From the NCBI GenBank assembly GCA_013153795.1, contig JAADDV010000062.1:1-21947 (forward strand): a stretch of 21,947 nucleotides of DNA, in the 5' to 3' direction. Below are positions 14,722 to 21,887 of the stretch, in pieces. Under the pieces are notes generated by a model, which did no database searches, was not told the origin of the DNA, and saw nothing but the letters and a program-made list of their open reading frames with translations. Within the stretch, counting starts at the first letter, position 1; every line of letters starts with the position of its first letter. The position numbers were made by a program, and so were the translations under genes. The stretch is from Aquificota bacterium (GTDB lineage: Bacteria; Aquificota; Aquificia; Aquificales; Hydrogenothermaceae).

Positions 14722-15132
14722 TTACCAGATATAACAGAGAACTTCTCCACCAACTTTTTGCTGTCTTGCTTCTGCATCTGTAAGAAGACCTTTATTAGTA
14801 GAAAGAATAGCAATTCCAAGACCTTTTCTTACATAAGGAATATTTTTAACATCTACGTATTTTCTTAAACCTGGTTTAGAAACTCTTCTAATTCCTTGAA
14901 TTACAGGTTTTGTATTTCTATTGTCAAGATATTTTAGTTTTATAATTAATGTTCCTTGATTTCCTTTTTTATTTTCTTCTGAAACAGTATAATCTTCTAT
15001 ATAACCTTCTCTTTTTAATATTTCAGCTATTTTTTCTTTCATTTTTGAGTGAGGGATATAAACTTCACTTTTTCTAGATTTCATTGCATTATTTATTCTT
15101 GCAAGCATATCTGCAATTGGGTCAACAACCAT
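14722..15132 (-). CDS. rpsH: Ribosomal protein S8
   Basis: A primary 16S rRNA-binding protein of the 30S body, 136 aa (E. coli 130). DPIADMLARINNAM (4-17) and the C-terminal stretch VRKGLGIAILSTNKGLLTDAEARQQKVGGEVLCYIW (101-136; key GLGIAILSTNKG, GGEVLCYIW) are diagnostic. In E. coli S8 represses the spc operon by binding mRNA near rplE; I did not identify an equivalent site here. AAGGAGGCAAGAA precedes the ATG; 11 bp after rpsN. Confidence 0.98.
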   Translation of the reverse strand: MVVDPIADMLARINNAMKSRKSEVYIPHSKMKEKIAEILKREGYIEDYTVSEENKKGNQGTLIIKLKYLDNRNTKPVIQGIRRVSKPGLRKYVDVKNIPYVRKGLGIAILSTNKGLLTDAEARQQKVGGEVLCYIW

Positions 15133-15143
15133 TTCTTGCCTCC

Positions 15144-15332
15144 TTACCAGCTAGCTTTTTTAATTCCAGGGATTTCACCTCTAGAAGCTCTTTCCCTGAA
15201 GCAAATTCTACACATATCAAATTGTCTTATATATCCTCTAGGTCTTCCACAAATTGGGCATCTTGCATGTTTTCTTGTTTTATACTTAGGTTTCTTTAAA
15301 AAAGATTTTGCCCATAAAGCTTTACGTGCCAT
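15144..15332 (-). CDS. rpsN: Ribosomal protein S14, zinc-binding short type
   Basis: A 30S head protein of 62 aa, the short type with a CXXC-X12-CXXC zinc ribbon (Cys25, Cys28, Cys41, Cys44) around CPICGRPRGYIR and MCRICFRE. The long zinc-free form has about 100 aa. The conserved end RASRGEIPGIKKASW is present. It is named rpsZ or rpsN1 in genomes holding both forms. It sits 15 bp after rplE and 11 bp before rpsH, as expected for the spc operon. Confidence 0.98.
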   Translation of the reverse strand: MARKALWAKSFLKKPKYKTRKHARCPICGRPRGYIRQFDMCRICFRERASRGEIPGIKKASW

Positions 15333-15347
15333 ATTGTTTAATCCTCC

Positions 15348-15911
15348 TTATTGAGCTCTTATAGGTAATCCAAGTAAAGATAAAAGCCATCTGGCTTCTT
15401 CATCAGTCTCAGCAGATGTTTCTATTATGATGTCCATACCTCTGATTCTGTCTACTTTATCATAATCTATTTCAGGAAAGATAATCTGTTCTGAAAGACC
15501 AAAGGCATAGTTTCCTCTTCCATCAAAAGACCTAGGATTTAATCCTCTAAAGTCCCTAACCCTTGGAAGAGCAACAGAGATAAGTTTATCTAAGAAATCC
15601 CACATTCTTTCTTTTCTAAGAGTTACTCTAGCTCCAACAGGAAGACCTCTTCTTAATTTAAAACCAGCTTCTGATTTTTTAGCTCTTCTTATTTCAGGTC
15701 TTTGTCCTGTAATAGCCATTAAGTCTTCAACTGCTTTATCAAGCTGTTTTATATCTTGAACAGCTTCACCAACTCCCATATTTACAACAATTTTCTTTAT
15801 TCTAGGAATTTGCATAGGAGATTTATATCCAAATCTTTCCATCAATTTCGGAGCAACTTCTTTTTCGTATTTCTCTCTTAATCTTGGTACATATTTTTCA
15901 GCAACTGCCAT
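15348..15911 (-). CDS. rplE: Ribosomal protein L5
   Basis: A 5S rRNA-binding protein of the central protuberance contacting P-site tRNA and the 30S head; 187 aa (E. coli 179). Signature parts are MQIPRIKKIVVNMGVGEAV (33-51; key VVNMGVGEA), ITGQRPEIRRAKKSEAGFKLRRGLPVG (67-93; key TGQRPEIRRAKKS, RRGLPVG) and LNPRSFDGRGNYAFGLSEQIIFPEID (124-149; key FDGRGNYAFG). The ATG follows AGAGGTAAAAGATA. Normal order rplX-rplE-rpsN. Confidence 0.98.
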   Translation of the reverse strand: MAVAEKYVPRLREKYEKEVAPKLMERFGYKSPMQIPRIKKIVVNMGVGEAVQDIKQLDKAVEDLMAITGQRPEIRRAKKSEAGFKLRRGLPVGARVTLRKERMWDFLDKLISVALPRVRDFRGLNPRSFDGRGNYAFGLSEQIIFPEIDYDKVDRIRGMDIIIETSAETDEEARWLLSLLGLPIRAQ

Positions 15912-15924
15912 TATCTTTTACCTC

Positions 15925-16296
15925 TTACTTTTTTTCTTTTTCCCAGATGATATCTATTGTTTCACCAGTTTTTTTATTGAATCTTTCTTTTATTATTTTC
16001 CCATCTTCTTCTTTATATCTAAAACCAATTTTTACTCTAGAACCTGTTTTTTCATCATAATAAGCAACATTTGAAATATGAATTGGTCTTTCTATTTCAA
16101 AAATTCCGCCTTCTCTAATTCCTTCTATATGCTTTACATGTTTTTTACCGATATTTACACCTTCAATAATAACTCTTACATTATTTGGGTCTTTTTTATC
16201 TCTAAGAATTTGTTTTATTTTTCCTGTTTTTCCTTTTTCTTTTCCTGCAATAACAATAACAGTGTCACCTTTTCTTAATCTTGTTTTTACCATCAT
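15925..16296 (-). CDS. rplX: Ribosomal protein L24
   Basis: An assembly-initiator 50S protein, 123 aa against 104 in E. coli; the extra residues are in the C-terminal half. The KOW motif (LRKGDTVIVIAGKEKGKTGKI, key KGDTVIVIAGKEKGKTG at 9-25) and VIIEGVNIGKKHVK (41-54) identify it. Two ATG codons are adjacent (16294-16296 and 16291-16293); either could be used. The GGAGGT ribosome site lies within the last codons of rplN, three bases of spacing separating the genes. Confidence 0.97.
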   Translation of the reverse strand: MMVKTRLRKGDTVIVIAGKEKGKTGKIKQILRDKKDPNNVRVIIEGVNIGKKHVKHIEGIREGGIFEIERPIHISNVAYYDEKTGSRVKIGFRYKEEDGKIIKERFNKKTGETIDIIWEKEKK

Positions 16297-16299
16297 TTT

Positions 16300-16680
16300 T
16301 TATATTACCTCCGGAGCAAGAGAAACTATTCTGTAGAATCCTTTCGCTCTAATTTCTCTAGCTACAGGACCTAAGATACGAGTTCCTAATGGTTCTAAGT
16401 TGTTATTTAAAAGAACAACAGCATTATCATCAAACTTTATATAGCTACCATCTTCTCTTGGTACTTCTTTAGCAGTTCTTACTACAACTGCTTTATATAT
16501 CTTTCCTTTTTTAGCAGTTCCATTAGGAATAGCATCTTTTACTGTTACTGTAATAACGTCACCAAGGGTCGCAAAATCTGTTTGTTTACCGAAGTTTACT
16601 TTTTTAGGTATTCCTATACACTGAACTTTTTTCGCACCTGAGTTATCAGCTGTATTTAAATAAGTACCTCTACGTATCAT
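16300..16680 (-). CDS. rplN: Ribosomal protein L14
   Basis: A 50S protein forming bridges to the 30S subunit, 126 aa (E. coli 123). It opens MIRRGTYLNTADNSGAKKVQCIGI (key LNTADNSGAKKVQCI, 8-22) and contains GDVITVTVKDAIPN, KAVVVRTAKE, and the ending GPVAREIRAKGFYRIVSLAPEVI (key ARELR-like AREIR). In many bacteria L14 starts the spc operon, and here it follows the only sizeable gap in the superoperon, where a strong promoter sits. AGAGGTAGAGAAA precedes the ATG. Confidence 0.98.
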   Translation of the reverse strand: MIRRGTYLNTADNSGAKKVQCIGIPKKVNFGKQTDFATLGDVITVTVKDAIPNGTAKKGKIYKAVVVRTAKEVPREDGSYIKFDDNAVVLLNNNLEPLGTRILGPVAREIRAKGFYRIVSLAPEVI

Positions 16681-16733
16681 TTTCTCTACCTCTTTTTATT
16701 AGATAGGTTTGCGCAAAGCAAAGACAAATTAAT

Positions 16734-16762
16734 ATTATACAATAACTATTGTTCTTTTTCAA
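16734..16762 (-). promoter_or_regulatory. Near-consensus promoter between rpsQ and rplN (spc promoter)
   Basis: On the minus strand TTGAAA (-35, 16757-16762) is followed by exactly 17 bp and then a perfect TATAAT (-10, 16734-16739). Transcription would start near 16727, giving a leader of about 47 nt before rplN. The 86-bp gap has no gene. The spacer between the two boxes contains an inverted repeat, ACAATA-AC-TATTGT as read on the plus strand (16739-16752), a possible operator. Downstream in the leader is a 10-bp palindrome TTTGCGCAAA (16708-16717). The promoter match is strong for a sigma70-type enzyme; activity is inferred. Confidence 0.8.
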
Positions 16763-16766
16763 GGAC

Positions 16767-17021
16767 TTACTTTTGAGGAAGAATTTCAACTACAGTCCAT
16801 CTTTTTAATTTAGATATAGGTCTGCTTTCTCTTATTCTTACGATATCTCCTATTTGACATTTATTTCCTTCATCATGAGCATAAAATTTGGTTGTTTTTT
16901 TAATTCTTTTACCGTAAAGAGGATGAGGAACTTGCCTTTCAACAGCAACAACAACAGTTTTGTCCATTTTGTTGCTAACAACTTTTCCAACAAATTCCTT
17001 TCTTCCAGATTTAACTGCCAT
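16767..17021 (-). CDS. rpsQ: Ribosomal protein S17
   Basis: A primary 16S rRNA-binding protein of the OB fold, 84 aa as in E. coli. The pattern EFVGKVVSNKMDKTVVVAVERQVPHPLYGKRIKKTTKFYAHDE is clear in the parts GKVVSNKMDKTVVV (12-25), HPLYGKRIKKTTKFYAHDE (33-51) and GDIVRIRESRPISKLKRW (58-75). The ATG shares one base with the rpmC stop (TAATG). It is the last gene of the S10 block before the promoter-bearing gap. Confidence 0.98.
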   Translation of the reverse strand: MAVKSGRKEFVGKVVSNKMDKTVVVAVERQVPHPLYGKRIKKTTKFYAHDEGNKCQIGDIVRIRESRPISKLKRWTVVEILPQK

Positions 17022-17227
17022 TACTTACCTCCTGTCTGAGAAAGCTCTCTTTCTCTTAAAATTGTAAGAATTCTTGCAATATCTCTTTTTGTAGCTCTAA
17101 TTTCTGAAGGCTTTTCTAAACCACCAATAGCATTTTGAAATCTTAAATGCATTAATTTCTTTTTTAATTCTACAAGTTTTTCTCTAAGTTCATCATCAGT
17201 TAATTTTCTAAGTTCTTCTGCTTTCAT
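17021..17227 (-). CDS. rpmC: Ribosomal protein L29
   Basis: A two-helix 50S protein at the peptide exit tunnel, near the signal recognition particle and trigger factor docking site; 68 aa (E. coli 63). MKAEELRKLTDDELREKLVELKKKLMHLRFQ is typical (key LRKLTDDELREKL, 6-18; LMHLRFQ, 25-31), followed by KPSEIRATKRDIARILTILRER. It lies four bases after rplP and overlaps rpsQ by one base. Confidence 0.97.
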   Translation of the reverse strand: MKAEELRKLTDDELREKLVELKKKLMHLRFQNAIGGLEKPSEIRATKRDIARILTILRERELSQTGGK

Positions 17228-17231
17228 CTGA

Positions 17232-17654
17232 CTACACCTCTTCTCTTGCTTTTACTACTCTTGTTTTTATAGGAAGTTTATATCCTGCTTTTCTAAAAGC
17301 TTCCTCAGCAACTTCTTGAGGAACTCCAGAAATTTCAAAAAGTATATGTCCAGGTTTTACTACAGCTACAAAATGGTCAAGATCTCCTTTACCCTTACCC
17401 ATTCTTGTTTCAGCTGGTTTTCTTGTAACTGGTTTATGAGGGAAAACTCTAATCCAAACTTTAGCACCTTTTTTAGCTTCCCTAACTATTGCAATACGGG
17501 CAGCTTCTATCTGTCTTGAAGTCATCCAGCAAGGCTCTAATGCCTGAAGTCCATATTCTCCGAAAGCAACATAGTTTCTTCTGTTTGCTTTTCCTTTCAT
17601 TCTGCCTCTATGTTGCTTTCTCCACTTTAGCTTTTTAGGTTGTAAAAGAGACAT
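17232..17654 (-). CDS. rplP: Ribosomal protein L16
   Basis: A 50S protein near the A-site tRNA elbow, 140 aa (E. coli 136). Diagnostic elements: LLQPKKLKWRKQHRGRMKGK at the N-terminus (3-22), FGEYGLQALEPCWMTSRQIEAARIA (31-55; key TSRQIEAARIA) and the MGKGKGDLDHFVAVVKPGHILFEI region (85-108; key GKGKGDLDHFVAVVKPG). AAGGAGGAATATAG precedes the ATG. It lies 24 bp after rpsC. Confidence 0.98.
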   Translation of the reverse strand: MSLLQPKKLKWRKQHRGRMKGKANRRNYVAFGEYGLQALEPCWMTSRQIEAARIAIVREAKKGAKVWIRVFPHKPVTRKPAETRMGKGKGDLDHFVAVVKPGHILFEISGVPQEVAEEAFRKAGYKLPIKTRVVKAREEV

Positions 17655-17678
17655 CTATATTCCTCCTTATTATTTTTC

Positions 17679-18362
17679 TTATACTGTGTGAAGTTCTTCT
17701 TCTATTTTCTTAAGAACTTCATCTTTTTGCTCTGCAAGTTTATCACCTTTGTATATCCAGACCTTAACTCCAAGAATTCCATATTTTGTAGAAGCTCTTG
17801 CAGTTCCATAGTCTATATCCGCTCTGATAGTTTGAAGGGGCATTCTTCCTGCCATAAACCACTCTTTTCTAGCAAGGTCAACTCCACCAATACGTCCACC
17901 AACCTGAACTTTTATACCTTTTGCTCCTGCTTTCATTGCGTTATCTATAGCTCTTTTCATTGCTCTTCTGTGAGAAACCCTTCTCTCTAGCTGAAGTGCT
18001 ATATCTTCAGCAACAAGTTTTGCATTAAGTTCAGGTCTTTTTACTTCATCAACATTAACAGTTATCTCTTCTGCGTTAGTAATAGCCTGGAGGACTTTGT
18101 TTAGTTCTTCTACTTCTGCTCCCTTTCTTCCTATTACAATTCCAGGTTTTGAGGCTATTATTTTAACTCTAAGTTTTTGTCCAAGTCTTTCTATAAGAAC
18201 ATCAGCTATTCCAGCCTGTTTATATCTTTGTTCTATAAAATTTCTTATTTTTATATCTTCATGAAGAAGTTTTCCATATCTTTGTTTATCTGCATACCAT
18301 TTAGATTTCCAATCTTTTGTTACTCCTAATCTAAATCCTATTGGATTTACTTTCTGACCCAC
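17679..18362 (-). CDS. rpsC: Ribosomal protein S3 (GTG start)
   Basis: A 30S head protein at the mRNA entry tunnel, 227 aa (E. coli 233). It opens MGQKVNPIGFRLGVTKDWKS (1-20) and contains the type II KH domain with IASKPGIVIGRKGAEVE (69-85; GRKG at 78-81). RRAMKRAIDNAMKAGAKGIKVQVGGRIGG (about 133-161; key GAKGIKVQVGGRI) and GRMPLQTIRADIDYG are the C-terminal hallmarks. The start codon is GTG at 18360-18362, supported by AAAGGAGG six to seven bases upstream and by the conserved GQKVNP following it. Confidence 0.98.
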   Translation of the reverse strand: MGQKVNPIGFRLGVTKDWKSKWYADKQRYGKLLHEDIKIRNFIEQRYKQAGIADVLIERLGQKLRVKIIASKPGIVIGRKGAEVEELNKVLQAITNAEEITVNVDEVKRPELNAKLVAEDIALQLERRVSHRRAMKRAIDNAMKAGAKGIKVQVGGRIGGVDLARKEWFMAGRMPLQTIRADIDYGTARASTKYGILGVKVWIYKGDKLAEQKDEVLKKIEEELHTV

Positions 18363-18375
18363 GATTTATCCTCCT

Positions 18376-18729
18376 TTACTGCCTTTCAGCTAAAGTTATA
18401 TAGATATGAGAATATCTTCTTCTAATCATTGTTGCTCTACCATATGCTCTGGGCATATATCTTTTGAGCATTGGACCATCTTCAGCTCTAATTTCTTTTA
18501 TGTAAAGATTATCAATATCCATATCTTTCATTTCTGCATTTGCAATAGCACTTTTAAGAAGTTTTTCAACAATTCTTGCTGCTCTTTTGTTTAGCTCTTG
18601 TAAAATAGCAAGAGCCTGTCCTACATCTTTGCCTCTAATAAGGTTTATAACCTGTCTAGCTTTTGTAGGAGAAGTTCTAGCATATCTTAAAACAGCTCTA
18701 GCTTCTTTAGCTTTTGTAGCTTCTGCCAT
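18376..18729 (-). CDS. rplV: Ribosomal protein L22
   Basis: A 50S protein whose hairpin lines the nascent peptide tunnel, 117 aa (E. coli 110). ARAVLRYARTSPTKARQVINLIRGKDV (11-37; key SPTKARQVINLIRGK) opens the core, and the C-terminal hairpin region reads EIRAEDGPMLKRYMPRAYGRATMIRRRYSHI (79-109; key GPMLKRYMPRAYGRA), with the family pattern for the loop lost to macrolide resistance mutations in other bacteria intact. AGAGGTGAAAAAAG precedes the ATG. Confidence 0.98.
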   Translation of the reverse strand: MAEATKAKEARAVLRYARTSPTKARQVINLIRGKDVGQALAILQELNKRAARIVEKLLKSAIANAEMKDMDIDNLYIKEIRAEDGPMLKRYMPRAYGRATMIRRRYSHIYITLAERQ

Positions 18730-18742
18730 CTTTTTTCACCTC

Positions 18743-19042
18743 TTACTTTTTCTTTACTGCTTTTGCAGATTTATCTGGATGTCCTCTAAATGTTCTTGTT
18801 AAAGAGAACTCTCCAAGTTTATGTCCAACCATTTCTGGCTGGATATATACAGGGATAAACTTCATTCCGTTATAAACAGCTATGGTATGACCAACCATCT
18901 CTTCAGTTATAGTACAAGCTCTATCCCAAGTTTTGACAATTTTTCTTTCACCAGTTTCATTCATTTTTCTGATTTTTTTAAGAAGCTTCTCATTTACATA
19001 TGGATTTTTGAACCTTTCGTTCCACTTACCTTTGTATCCCAT
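18743..19042 (-). CDS. rpsS: Ribosomal protein S19
   Basis: A 30S head protein that pairs with S13 and contacts the A-site tRNA region; 99 aa (E. coli 92). Conserved stretches: KIVKTWDRACTITEEMVGHTIAVYNGMKFIPVYI (34-67; key TWDRACTITEEMVGHTIAVYNG) and EMVGHKLGEFSLTRTFRGHPDKSAK (70-94; key VGHKLGEFSLTRTFRGH). The ribosome site AGAGGTAAATAAG starts inside the rplB end, two bases of spacing between the genes. Confidence 0.98.
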   Translation of the reverse strand: MGYKGKWNERFKNPYVNEKLLKKIRKMNETGERKIVKTWDRACTITEEMVGHTIAVYNGMKFIPVYIQPEMVGHKLGEFSLTRTFRGHPDKSAKAVKKK

Positions 19043-19044
19043 TC

Positions 19045-19896
19045 TTATTTACCTCTACGTTTGATTATGAATTTATCAGAGTACTTAGCTCCACGTCTTG
19101 TTTTGTAACCTTTTGTAGGTTGACCCCAAGGGGATACTGGATGTTTACCAAATGTTTTACCTTCACCACCACCGTGTGGGTGATCAACAGGGTTCATAGC
19201 TGTACCTCTAACTGTAGGTCTGATTCCTAACCATCTTGACCTTCCTGCTTTACCAAGTTTAACTAGCTCGTGCTCCTGAAGACCTACTACTCCTATAGTC
19301 GCCATACACTTTTTATGAACAAGTCTTATTTCTCCAGAAGGAAGTCTTAGTTGAATGTAATCTCCCTGTCTACCAAGAATCTGTGCCGACATACCTGCAG
19401 CTCTTGCAAGCTGACCGCCTTTTCCAGGAGTAAGCTCTATATTATGAACAAATGTACCAACTGGTATTTTTTCTAATGGAAGAGCATTACCTACCTTTAT
19501 TTCTGGAAGCTCAGCTCCTTTTTCTAAATCTTTCCATGTTACAGACTGAACAACATCTCCAACCTGAAGTCCTTCAGGCCAGATAATGTATCTTTTTTCC
19601 CCGTCTGCATAATGAAGAAGTGCTATTCTTGCAGACCTGTTTGGGTCATATTCAATAGCAGCAACCTTTGCAGGTACACCAGATTTATCTCTTTTAAAGT
19701 CAATAATTCTATAAAGTCTTTTATGACCACCGCCTCTGTGTCTTACTGTTATTCTTCCTTGATTATTTCTTCCTGCTTTTTTCTTTAAAGGTTCAACAAG
19801 GGATTTTTCAGGTTCTGTTTTTGTAATTTCTGAAAAATCATATAAGATTGCATGCCTTGTTCCATTTGTAACAGGCTTTAACTTTCTAACACCCAT
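19045..19896 (-). CDS. rplB: Ribosomal protein L2
   Basis: A core 50S protein needed for subunit joining and peptidyl transferase activity, 283 aa (E. coli 273). GRNNQGRITVRHRGGGHKRLYRIIDFKRDK (41-70; key GRNNQGRITVRHRGGGHK) and the C-terminal NPVDHPHGGGEG (235-246, with the histidine region tied to peptidyl transferase function) followed by GQPTKGYKTRRG are conserved. GGTGAAATAAAA precedes the ATG; 13 bp after rplW. Confidence 0.98.
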   Translation of the reverse strand: MGVRKLKPVTNGTRHAILYDFSEITKTEPEKSLVEPLKKKAGRNNQGRITVRHRGGGHKRLYRIIDFKRDKSGVPAKVAAIEYDPNRSARIALLHYADGEKRYIIWPEGLQVGDVVQSVTWKDLEKGAELPEIKVGNALPLEKIPVGTFVHNIELTPGKGGQLARAAGMSAQILGRQGDYIQLRLPSGEIRLVHKKCMATIGVVGLQEHELVKLGKAGRSRWLGIRPTVRGTAMNPVDHPHGGGEGKTFGKHPVSPWGQPTKGYKTRRGAKYSDKFIIKRRGK

Positions 19897-19909
19897 TTTT
19901 ATTTCACCT

Positions 19910-20215
19910 CTATATTAATTCTGCAATATTTATTGGTTCTTCTGATTCTATTCTTACAATAGCTTTTTTCCATTTTTTTGTATAACCAGGTTTTCCAAAA
20001 CCTACTCTTTTTTGTTTTGGTTTTACTATCATTGTTCTAACTTCTTTAACTTTTACTTTATCTCCAAGAATATCTTCAACAGCTTTTCTTATTTCTATTT
20101 TGTTTGCATCCATTGCTACTTCAAAAACTAGTTTGTTTTCTTTTTCGTTTAATCTAACAGCCTTTTCTGTAAGGACAGGACGGATAAGGATGTCATATGG
20201 ATTTCTTCCGCTCAT
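19910..20215 (-). CDS. rplW: Ribosomal protein L23
   Basis: A 50S protein at the tunnel exit and docking site for trigger factor; 101 aa (E. coli 100). PYDILIRPVLTEKAVRLNEKENKLVFEVAMDANKIEIRKAVEDI is clear in parts DILIRPVLTEKAVRL (8-22), VFEVAMDANKIEIRKAVE (30-47). The later VKPKQKRVGFGKPGYTKKWKKAIV (64-87; key GYTKKWKKA) matches the family's basic loop. Its ATG shares one base with the rplD stop (TAATG). Confidence 0.98.
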   Translation of the reverse strand: MSGRNPYDILIRPVLTEKAVRLNEKENKLVFEVAMDANKIEIRKAVEDILGDKVKVKEVRTMIVKPKQKRVGFGKPGYTKKWKKAIVRIESEEPINIAELI

Positions 20216-20838
20216 TATCCTAACCTCTCGTTGATTTTTTCCAGAGCAGATTTTGTTATGAGAACGTGATCTGCATTAAGAATGTCATATGTATTTAATC
20301 CTTCAACTAGTAAAACTTTTGCTTTTGGTATATTTCTAAAAGATTTAATTACATTTTCATCTTTTTCAGCTAAAACTAAAAGAACTTTTGCTTTATCAAG
20401 TCCAAAATTTTTTAAAACTTCTACAGCTTTTTTTGTCTTAGGTTCATCAAAGGAGAAGTCTTCTACAATAGTAAGCTCACCATCTTTGAGCTTCATAGAA
20501 AGAACACCTTTTAAAGCTTTTTTTCTTACCTTCTTAGGTAATGCATAATAGTAGTCTCTAGGATGTGGACCGTGAGCTACTCCTCCACCTACAAATATGT
20601 TAGCTTTCTTGTCCCCATGTCTTGCATTACCTGTTCCCTTCTGAGGAAGTATCTTTCTTCTAGAACCTCTAACCTCTGCTCTTGTTTTTGTTGAAGCTGT
20701 TCCTGCTCTTCTAGCAGCAAGTTGCCATTTTATAACTTCCCAAATTGTATGTTCTCTTACTTCTGTATTGAAAATATTTTCATTTAAGTTAACAGTTCCA
20801 ACATTTTCCTTTTTTATGTTAACTACATTAGCTTCCAT
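20215..20838 (-). CDS. rplD: Ribosomal protein L4
   Basis: A 50S protein with a loop into the peptide tunnel, 207 aa (E. coli 201). The tunnel loop and flanks read GTASTKTRAEVRGSRRKILPQKGTGNARHGDKKANIFVGGGVAHGP (45-90; key TKTRAEVRGSRRKILPQKGTGNAR in pieces TKTRAEVRGS and PQKGTGNARHG). In E. coli L4 represses its own operon through a long S10 leader; here rpsJ follows tuf by 14 bp, so that leader does not exist. GAGGTAAGAGTAA precedes the ATG; 24 bp after rplC. Confidence 0.98.
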   Translation of the reverse strand: MEANVVNIKKENVGTVNLNENIFNTEVREHTIWEVIKWQLAARRAGTASTKTRAEVRGSRRKILPQKGTGNARHGDKKANIFVGGGVAHGPHPRDYYYALPKKVRKKALKGVLSMKLKDGELTIVEDFSFDEPKTKKAVEVLKNFGLDKAKVLLVLAEKDENVIKSFRNIPKAKVLLVEGLNTYDILNADHVLITKSALEKINERLG

Positions 20839-20862
20839 TTACTCTTACCTCATTTCTTTGAT

Positions 20863-21546
20863 TTATGAAGCATAAGCTTCTTTAGCTCTTTTTAATTTTC
20901 TTTGTCCTTTTCTTCTTTGAAGGATAACACTTTCTTTTAGTTTTACAACAGAGTTTGGCGCTCCAGGAACAGAACCTTTAACAAGAATTACATTTTTTTC
21001 TGGAAGTATATCTACAACTTCCAATCCAAGAACTGTTATTGTTTCATTTCCGTAATGACCTGGCATTCTTTTTGTTTTCCATACTCTACCAGGGTCTTCA
21101 CAGGCACCAATAGAACCTATAGCCCTGTGGTATCTTGAACCATGGGATTTTTTGAATCCAGAGAAATCCCATCTTTTCATTGCTGAAGCAAAACCACGCC
21201 CTTTTGATGTCCCTGTTATATCAACAAGGTCTCCTTTTTCAAAAACTTCTTCTACTTTTATTTCTTGTCCAAGTTGAAGCTCTTCTCCTTCTTTTAAAGG
21301 AAATTCTGCTAACGTTCTTAAAGGCTGGACTCCTGCCTTTTTGAAGATAGCTAAAAGAGGTTTAGGCGTTCTTTTTTCTTTTCTGCTTCCTGCACCAAGG
21401 ACAGCAGCAGAATATCCATCTTTCTCTTCGGTTCTTATATTTACAACATAGTTAGGTTCTACCTGTATTACAGTTACAGGAATTGCTTTTCCATTTTTGA
21501 AAACTCTAGTCATTCCTATTTTTTTACCAATTATGCCTTTTGGCAT
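20863..21546 (-). CDS. rplC: Ribosomal protein L3
   Basis: A 50S assembly-initiator protein reaching the peptidyl transferase centre. With the ATG at 21544-21546 it is 227 aa (E. coli 209). An in-frame GTG three codons earlier abuts the AAGGAG ribosome site with no spacing, so the ATG, eight bases past AGGAG, is chosen. GIIGKKIGMTRVF opens the protein; VDITGTSKGRGFASAMKRW and the extended loop GSIGACEDPGRVWKTKRMPGHYGNETITV (key GSIGACEDPGRVWKTKRMPGH) are conserved. The residue aligned with the E. coli methylated Gln150 is Glu, a common variant. Confidence 0.98.
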   Translation of the reverse strand: MPKGIIGKKIGMTRVFKNGKAIPVTVIQVEPNYVVNIRTEEKDGYSAAVLGAGSRKEKRTPKPLLAIFKKAGVQPLRTLAEFPLKEGEELQLGQEIKVEEVFEKGDLVDITGTSKGRGFASAMKRWDFSGFKKSHGSRYHRAIGSIGACEDPGRVWKTKRMPGHYGNETITVLGLEVVDILPEKNVILVKGSVPGAPNSVVKLKESVILQRRKGQRKLKRAKEAYAS

Positions 21547-21564
21547 TTTTCTCACTCCTTCTTA

Positions 21565-21873
21565 TTAGCTTAATTTTATTTCTACATCTACCCCAGCAGG
21601 TAGGCTTATATCCATTAATGCTTCAATTGTTTGTGGTGAAGCATTTTCAATATCTATAAGTCTTTTATGAATTCTCATTTCAAAATGTTCTCTAGATTGC
21701 TCAAACTTGTGTGGTGACCTGAGAACACACCAAATTTTTCTTTGGGTAGGAAGCGGGATAGGGCCTTTGATAACCCCACCGCTTCTTTTAACTGTATCTA
21801 TAATTTGTTTAACTGATTGGTCTAATACTTTTGGGTCAAAAGCTTTTAATTTTATTCTAATTTTCTCCTGCAT
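21565..21873 (-). CDS. rpsJ: Ribosomal protein S10
   Basis: A 30S head protein (also the NusE transcription factor in E. coli). I place the start at the ATG of 21871-21873 (102 aa; E. coli 103) because AGAGGT lies seven bases upstream. A GTG three codons earlier would sit on that ribosome site. KIRIKLKAFDPKVLDQSVKQI, PIPLPTQRKIWCVLRSPHKFEQSREHFEMRIHKRLIDI (key LPTQRKIWCVLRSPH, SREHFEMRIHKRLIDI) and LPAGVDVEIKL are family hallmarks. It follows tuf by 14 bp, so it is fed from the upstream tuf transcript. Confidence 0.97.
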   Translation of the reverse strand: MQEKIRIKLKAFDPKVLDQSVKQIIDTVKRSGGVIKGPIPLPTQRKIWCVLRSPHKFEQSREHFEMRIHKRLIDIENASPQTIEALMDISLPAGVDVEIKLS

Positions 21874-21887
21874 CTCTTCCACCTCTA

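Noticed and set aside
21547..21555. GTG start for rplC three codons upstream
   Set aside because: The AAGGAG ribosome site would touch the start codon; the downstream ATG has normal spacing.
21874..21882. GTG start for rpsJ three codons upstream
   Set aside because: It overlaps the AGAGGT ribosome site that serves the ATG at 21871-21873.
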